Positions 59,732 through 64,000 of a DNA stretch of 64,000 nucleotides are shown one piece after another (the stretch's first letter is position 1; every line of letters starts with the position of its first letter). The translations under genes and the position numbers were made by a program. Under the pieces are notes generated by a model, which saw only the letters and a program-made list of their open reading frames with translations, was not told where the DNA came from and ran no database searches. Location of the stretch: contig NZ_BOML01000034.1 of assembly GCF_016862175.1 (NCBI RefSeq), positions 62,001 through 126,000 of the forward strand, written 5' to 3'. Source of the stretch: Paractinoplanes durhamensis. Its GTDB lineage: Bacteria > Actinomycetota > Actinomycetes > Mycobacteriales > Micromonosporaceae.

Positions 59732-60220
59732 TCAGCCGAAGCGGCGTCGTCGCAGGGTCACAATCCAGAGGGCTGCACCGGCTCCGATGACGGCCAGCCC
59801 CGATCCGATCAGCATCGGCGCGTTGCGGCCCGGTGCCATGCCGCCCCCGCCGGTGGCCGGGCCCTGAGCCGGCTCGACCTTGGCGACCACGTGCAGGGTG
59901 GCCGTGGCGGTCTTGCCGTCCGGGCAGCGCAGGTCGGCCCGGTAGTCACCCGGGCGAGTGCCGGACGGGATGCGCACCGTGGCGGTGAGCAGACCGTATT
60001 GGGGTGTGACGGTGGCCGCACCGAACAATGCCGACGAGACGGTCGCCGACTTGAGGTTGTCGTCGCAGGAGGCACGCAGGCCGACCTGGTCACCGGCCGG
60101 CACCGTGCTGGGGTTGATCTCGAGATAGATGGCCGCGGCGTGCGCCGCGGGCATATCGAGGAACAGGACGAACAGGCCCATGAGCAGCGCCGACAGGGCG
60201 GCGGGGACGGACAGGCGCAT
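59732..60220 (-). CDS. Secreted protein with C-terminal anchor, possible sortase substrate
   Basis: 162-residue exported protein. Signal peptide about 1-28 (cleavage near AHA), then a small beta domain with two Cys (SCDDN and LRCPDG) and an Ig-like strand pattern (VPAGDQVGLRASC, LTATVRIPSGTRPGDYRADL). A Gly-rich linker with PATGGGG follows, then a C-terminal helix (about 137-156) and the basic end RRRRFG. This TG-motif, helix, Arg-tail order resembles a cell-wall sorting signal, though it lacks a clear LPxTG or LAxTG. ATG 60220 follows GGAGGGGG. It is 8 bp upstream of the class F sortase gene, in the same operon. Confidence 0.75.
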   Translation of the reverse strand: MRLSVPAALSALLMGLFVLFLDMPAAHAAAIYLEINPSTVPAGDQVGLRASCDDNLKSATVSSALFGAATVTPQYGLLTATVRIPSGTRPGDYRADLRCPDGKTATATLHVVAKVEPAQGPATGGGGMAPGRNAPMLIGSGLAVIGAGAALWIVTLRRRRFG

Positions 60221-60370
60221 GAGATCCCCCTCCTGCCGTTCGCGAGCACGAGGGCACGAACGGCGCGTGAGGGTGATTTTCGCACCTCCATGCCATCTTC
60301 GCGTAGATCCCCAGAGCGTGAGACCCGGGTTTGGAACCCGACGGTCCGGCACGACTCGCTCTCCGCTACC

Positions 60371-60718
60371 GTGACAGTTGTTCGGATCAACTGGGAATAC
60401 AGGCGCCTGGGGGCGTTGAGGTTGTCGATTTCAAGCACCGTTCTGGTCTTCGTGATCATTCCGGCGGGGGTCATCCTGCTGGTGGCGTCGCTCGTCTTCT
60501 CCGGCAGCGACCGCACCCGGCGCACCCGCCGCTACCGTCCGGGCCGGCCCTACGACTTCCAGCCGATCTGGTTCCTGGCCTCGCCGGAGCTGGTCGCGGG
60601 AGTGGGCGGCGCCGACGGCCACCACGCCCGGGCGGCCATCGAGGCTCCGGTCCTCGAGGATGCCGCCGGTGCCCGGGTCCTGCCCGGCCCTACAGGAGGC
60701 GCAAGTGACAGTTGGTGA
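60371..60718 (+). CDS. Small single-pass membrane protein, CtaJ-like
   Basis: About 100-115-residue protein with one transmembrane helix (SSTVLVFVIIPAGVILLVASL) followed by an Arg-rich juxtamembrane stretch, then RRYRPGRPYDFQPIWFL and an Ala/Gly-rich tail. The helix plus YRPGRPY...P-WF pattern is that of the small actinobacterial proteins annotated as aa3-type cytochrome oxidase subunit CtaJ, usually encoded next to a DUF5130 gene as here; I cannot verify the subunit role. The start is uncertain: GTG 60371 or TTG 60416; neither has a strong ribosome-binding site. Overlaps the next gene by 14 bp. Confidence 0.55.
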   Translation: MTVVRINWEYRRLGALRLSISSTVLVFVIIPAGVILLVASLVFSGSDRTRRTRRYRPGRPYDFQPIWFLASPELVAGVGGADGHHARAAIEAPVLEDAAGARVLPGPTGGASDSW

Positions 60719-61178
60719 CGTGGGGGCGCAGCAGCCGCTGACCGCTCTCCAGAAGCCGGGTGGTGACACCCTGGCCGCCGCGCCCGAGCAGACCCGGGCG
60801 GCCACCGGCGACCAACTCGCCGACGGTCCGTTCACGACCCGTCAGCTCCTGCGCCTCGACGAGGCGTTGCGGGTCGCCGACAAGCAGACCGGCCTGACCT
60901 TCAGCGTCTACATCGGTGAGCTGGCGACCCCGAGCCGGCCGGCCGCCGAGGCGCTGCAGAAGCAGATCGAGGACGCCGACCACGCCGTCCTCATCGCGGT
61001 CTCGCCCAACCAGCGCAAGCTGGAGATCGTGACCGGCAACGAGGCCCGCAAACGGATCTCCGACCGGGACGCGAAGCTGGCCGGCCTGTCGATGGCGGCC
61101 GCGTTCGCCGGCGGCGACCTGGCCGGGGGCGTGCTCGCCGGCATCGACCAGCTGGCCTCGCACGCGGGCAAGCACTGA
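60705..61178 (+). CDS. DUF5130-family protein (TPM-like)
   Basis: 157-residue protein. The N-terminal about 40 residues are flexible. The DUF5130 core is FTTRQLLRLDEALRVADKQTG, then FSVYIGELATPSR, AVLIAVSPNQRKLEIVTGNEARKRISD and LAGLSMAAAFAGGDLAGGVLAGID. It resembles the TPM phosphatase fold (SPNQRKLEIVTG) but lacks a signal peptide or anchor. Function unknown; it habitually accompanies the small CtaJ-like gene. GTG 60705 has ACAGGAGG five bases upstream. Followed by a strong terminator at 61190-61219. Confidence 0.82.
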   Translation: MTVGDVGAQQPLTALQKPGGDTLAAAPEQTRAATGDQLADGPFTTRQLLRLDEALRVADKQTGLTFSVYIGELATPSRPAAEALQKQIEDADHAVLIAVSPNQRKLEIVTGNEARKRISDRDAKLAGLSMAAAFAGGDLAGGVLAGIDQLASHAGKH

Positions 61179-61189
61179 AGCCATTCGTC

Positions 61190-61219
61190 AAAAGGGGCCC
61201 TCGATTGAGGGCCCCTTTT
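61190..61219 (+). terminator. Intrinsic terminator after DUF5130 gene
   Basis: Perfect 13-bp stem AAAAGGGGCCCTC / GAGGGCCCCTTTT, loop GATT, with the T-run inside the stem end, followed by GCATGTG. Confidence 0.88.
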
Positions 61220-61307
61220 GCATGTGCCAAATCAGCGGGAAATCCGGCGGTAACAACCGACTGTTAGTAGGCTTGCACTCCGCGTACACCCCAATGTCGG
61301 AGGTGTG

Positions 61308-61874
61308 ATGACGACGCAGGCCGCGAGCCCGCCGGTCCGGTGGAGTGCCCCGGAAGGCGCCTGGACCGAGCCCGATCTCCATCTGTTCCCGCAGGACGGC
61401 CACCGTTACGAGATCGTCGACGGCAGCCTGCACGCCTCACCCCCGCCGCCCGCGTCGCACGAGACGATCGTCGCCGCGGTCGTGGCGGCCCTGCGCGCGG
61501 CCGCGCCGCCCGGCTGGTGGGTCTGCGACCGCCTCGGCGTGCAGATCGGCAGCAGCAACCTGGTGCCGGATGTGACCGTGCTGCGCCCCCGCTCCTCCGG
61601 TCGGGTCTGGAGCGACCCGGCGGACGTGGCCCTGATCGTCGAGGTGGAGACCGCGGCCACCCGCCGCTACGACCGCATCCTCAAGCCCACCCTGTACGCG
61701 GAGGGCGGCATCGGATCGTACTGGCGGGTGGAGACCGGCCAGACCAGCCCGATCCTGCGCACATACCTTCTGGGCGGTGCCCGCTACCGGGCCCAACACA
61801 GCATCGAGGGCGCCGAGCCGGTCAAGCTCGACGCCCCCTATCCGATCCGGATCGCTCCTGGCGGCTGGGCCTAA
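61308..61874 (+). CDS. Uma2-family restriction-endonuclease-fold protein
   Basis: 188-residue Uma2 (DUF820) protein with a PD-(D/E)xK-like nuclease fold. The typical start of the domain is FPQDGHRYEIVDGSLHASPPP (28-47). The active-site strands are LVPDVTVL with D88 and ALIVEVETAATRRYDR with E112/E114, followed by KPTLYAEGGIGSYWRV. Uma2 proteins are abundant in actinomycetes and cyanobacteria; nuclease activity is predicted but their role is unknown. ATG 61308 has GGAGG four bases upstream; GTG 61305 is a close alternative. Convergent with pepN, overlapping its 3' end by 4 bp. Confidence 0.88.
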   Translation: MTTQAASPPVRWSAPEGAWTEPDLHLFPQDGHRYEIVDGSLHASPPPPASHETIVAAVVAALRAAAPPGWWVCDRLGVQIGSSNLVPDVTVLRPRSSGRVWSDPADVALIVEVETAATRRYDRILKPTLYAEGGIGSYWRVETGQTSPILRTYLLGGARYRAQHSIEGAEPVKLDAPYPIRIAPGGWA

Positions 61875-64000
61875 GAAGCGGAGGCGGCAGTGTCGCGGGC
61901 GCGGGCCTTCAGCGCCCGCAGCACGCCGTCCCGGCCCTCGGCCACCAGCCGGCGCAGCGACGCCGGCTGCCCGTTGCGGGCCAGCCAGGCATCGGTGAGC
62001 GCGATCGTCTCCTCGCTGATCTGTAGGTACGGGTAGCCCATCATCACGAACTCCTGGGCCGGCTCACTGTCCGACCGGGCCCACACCTCGCCGACCACGT
62101 CGAAGAACTTCGCCGCGTACGGAGCGGCCAGCTCCACCTGCTTGACGCTCTGGAAGCCGGTCAGCAGCGACCGGTTCAGCCAGTTCGGGATCTCGGCCTC
62201 GCCGGTCAGCTCGGCCCACACCGCCGCCTTGTTCTCCGCGGTCGGGACGAGGGCCCGGGCGATCGCCGCCTCCCGCTCGCCGCTGGCGGTGCGGTCGCCG
62301 GACAGCTCGTCCTCGATGTCCTCGGGGGTGACCGCGCCGAGGGCCGACAGGGCCTGCAGCAGGCTCCAGCGCAGCTCGGTGTCGACGACCAGGCCGGCGG
62401 GCACCTCCTCACCGGTCAGCCAGCCGCGCAGCAGGGACTGCTCGTCGTCGGTGCGCGCGGCCGAGATGAACGCGCGAGCCCAGCTGAGCTGCCAGCCGGT
62501 GCCCGCGTCGGCCTCGGCCAGCTGGGTGCGGGCCAGCTCGGCGAGCTCGGCCCAGCCCTCGGGCTGCCAGGCCGGGTCGGCGTACTGCGCGACCGCGCTG
62601 GCGGCCTGCCGGGTCGTCCAGGTGGTCAGGTTGATGTCGGTCTCCCGGGGCAGGCCGGAGCAGACCAGGGTGACGTAGTCGCGGGCGGCCATCTCGGCGT
62701 CCCGCAGCATGTCCCAGGTCGCGTTCCAGACCAGCGCGCGGGCCAGCGACGAGTCGATCCCGCCGATGTGCTGGACCACCGACGCCATCGACCGCTCGTC
62801 GAGACGGATCTTGGTGTACGACAGGTCGTCGTCGTTGAGCAGCAGCACGTCGGCCGCGCGCACCCCGGTCAGCGCCGAGATCTCGGTGTGCTCGCCGGTG
62901 ACGTCCACCTCGAGCAGGTCGCGGCGGACCAGCCGGTCACCGTGGACGTCGTAGAGGCCGATCCCGATCCGGTGGGTCCGCAGCGTCGGGTAGTCGGCCG
63001 GGGCCTCCTGCTGCACCACCACGCTCGCGTAGGTGCCGTCGGCGGCCAGCTCGACGAGCGGGCGCAGCGTGTTGACCTGCGCGGTCTCCAGCCACTGGGC
63101 GGCGAACTTGCGCAGTTCCCGGCCGGAGGCGGCCTCCAGCTCGACGAGCAGGTCGTCGAAGGTGGCGTTGCCCCAGGCGTGCCGTTGGAAGTACGCCCGC
63201 AGGCCGGTGAGGAACGCGTCCTGACCCACGTACGCCACCAGCTGCTTGATCACGCCGGCGCCCTTGGCGTACGTGATCCCGTCGAAGTTGACCTCGACGG
63301 CCTCCAGGTCGGGCATCTCGCAGTAGACCGGGTGCGTCGAGGACAGTTGGTCCTGGCGGTAACCCCAGCTCTTGCGCACCGACAGGAACGTCGTCCACGC
63401 GTCGGTGAACCGGGTCGCCTTGGAGTTGCACCAGTGGCTGGCCCACTCGGCGAACGACTCGTTCAGCCACAGGTCGTTCCACCAGCGCATGGTGACCAGG
63501 TCGCCGAACCACATGTGGGCCAGCTCGTGCAGGATCGTGTTGGCCCGCTGCTCGTACTCGAAGTCGGTGACCTGCGAGCGGAAGATGTAGTGCGCCTCGG
63601 CGTGGGTGACGCAGCCGAAGTTCTCCATCGCGCCGGCGTTGAAGTCGGGCACCCACAGCTGGTCGTACTTCGGCAGCGGGAAGCGCACCCCGAACTGCTC
63701 GTGGAAGAAGTCGAAGCCCTGCGTGGTGGTCAGGTGCAGGTCGTCGGCGTCGAGGTAGCGGGCCATCGACGCGCGGCAGAAGTAGCCCATGTCGATGCCG
63801 TCGTGCTCGAACCGCACCTCGTGGTACGGGCCCGCGCAGATCGCGGTGATGTAGGTGCTCATCCGTGCCGAGGTCGGGAAGTGCACGGTCTTGGCACCCG
63901 GGCCGGCCTCGTCCGCGGCCTCGGCCGGCATGTTCGAGATGACCTTCCAGTGCTTCGGAACGGTCGCGTGCCAGGTGTAGACGCTCTTCAGGTCGGGCTG
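61871..64000 (-). CDS. pepN: Aminopeptidase N, 5' end outside window
   Basis: M1-family zinc aminopeptidase; 709 residues visible, missing roughly the first 140-150 of a protein of about 850. The N-terminal anchor motif GAMENF, the zinc site HELAHMWFGDLVTMRWWNDLWLN-like region (HELAHMWFGD with the third ligand Glu in NESFAEW), and the Tyr in YAKGAGVIKQL are all present. Then comes the long C-terminal ERAP1-like helical domain typical of actinobacterial PepN. It removes N-terminal residues from peptides in the cytosol. The reading frame continues to the last base of the window. Confidence 0.94.
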   Translation of the reverse strand, partial: QPDLKSVYTWHATVPKHWKVISNMPAEAADEAGPGAKTVHFPTSARMSTYITAICAGPYHEVRFEHDGIDMGYFCRASMARYLDADDLHLTTTQGFDFFHEQFGVRFPLPKYDQLWVPDFNAGAMENFGCVTHAEAHYIFRSQVTDFEYEQRANTILHELAHMWFGDLVTMRWWNDLWLNESFAEWASHWCNSKATRFTDAWTTFLSVRKSWGYRQDQLSSTHPVYCEMPDLEAVEVNFDGITYAKGAGVIKQLVAYVGQDAFLTGLRAYFQRHAWGNATFDDLLVELEAASGRELRKFAAQWLETAQVNTLRPLVELAADGTYASVVVQQEAPADYPTLRTHRIGIGLYDVHGDRLVRRDLLEVDVTGEHTEISALTGVRAADVLLLNDDDLSYTKIRLDERSMASVVQHIGGIDSSLARALVWNATWDMLRDAEMAARDYVTLVCSGLPRETDINLTTWTTRQAASAVAQYADPAWQPEGWAELAELARTQLAEADAGTGWQLSWARAFISAARTDDEQSLLRGWLTGEEVPAGLVVDTELRWSLLQALSALGAVTPEDIEDELSGDRTASGEREAAIARALVPTAENKAAVWAELTGEAEIPNWLNRSLLTGFQSVKQVELAAPYAAKFFDVVGEVWARSDSEPAQEFVMMGYPYLQISEETIALTDAWLARNGQPASLRRLVAEGRDGVLRALKARARDTAASAS

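Overview
This 64 kb window is chromosomal DNA of a very GC-rich actinomycete. Frequent GTG starts, ATGA/GTGA gene overlaps, a LexA box of the actinobacterial type, a c-di-AMP (ydaO-type) leader before an NlpC/P60 gene, a TrHbO-type globin and mycothiol-family enzymes all point to Actinomycetota. The gene set suggests a Micromonosporaceae (Actinoplanes-like) species; that last step is inference. I see no phage, plasmid, integrase, transposase or CRISPR. It looks like ordinary core/accessory chromosome.

Layout. 0-5.8 kb: a leftward GH13 / HD-phosphohydrolase / MHYT-sensor cluster, a 47-residue GPGG membrane protein, a leftward nucleotidyltransferase-BON-metallophosphoesterase cluster, a thymidylate-kinase-like protein and an SDR. 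5.8-10.6 kb: a group 2 sigma-70 factor behind a SigR-like promoter, a secreted NlpC/P60 hydrolase behind a ydaO riboswitch, two small membrane genes, a candidate structured non-coding RNA with its own SigR-like promoter and terminator, and a GAF-ANTAR regulator. 10.7-16.6 kb: MarR plus DHA2 efflux pump, a methyltransferase, a SARP-like DNA-binding protein, an orphan LuxR-type response regulator and a single-pass membrane protein. 16.6-26.4 kb: serA, a DMT transporter, a two-component system divergent from a lipoprotein/MacA-MacB-type ABC operon, a divergent pair of secreted DUF4360 paralogues and tRNA-Arg(TCT).

26.4-49.1 kb: an alpha/beta hydrolase, an SSB paralogue and cobalamin genes in three blocks (cobD-cobQ; cobB; cobC-cobT-cysG). 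They are interleaved with a P-loop kinase, M48 and M20 peptidases, a flavin monooxygenase, a LexA-box-controlled leaderless small gene, ATP-dependent DNA ligase, SURF1, a DinB-like mycothiol enzyme and a class A PBP; otsA closes the region. 49.2-64 kb: ettA with a thioesterase and an unknown gene joined by a ladder of overlapping mini-ORFs, a YbjN-like protein, a 113-bp imperfect palindrome, a secreted propeller protein, a globin plus MFS pair, MscS, HNH endonuclease, a class F sortase beside a possible substrate, a CtaJ-like plus DUF5130 pair, Uma2 and the C-terminal part of pepN.

The observations I rate highest are: (1) a perfect TCGAAC-N4-GTTCGA LexA box whose spacer is the start codon region of a leaderless 98-residue gene of unknown function; (2) a closed-stem candidate RNA between a GGAAT-N18-GTT promoter and an intrinsic terminator, 84 bp upstream of a GAF-ANTAR gene; (3) a CobB whose glutaminase cysteine is replaced by glycine and which carries a repetitive Q/Y/D tail; and (4) the three-step ATGA ladder at 51988-52019.
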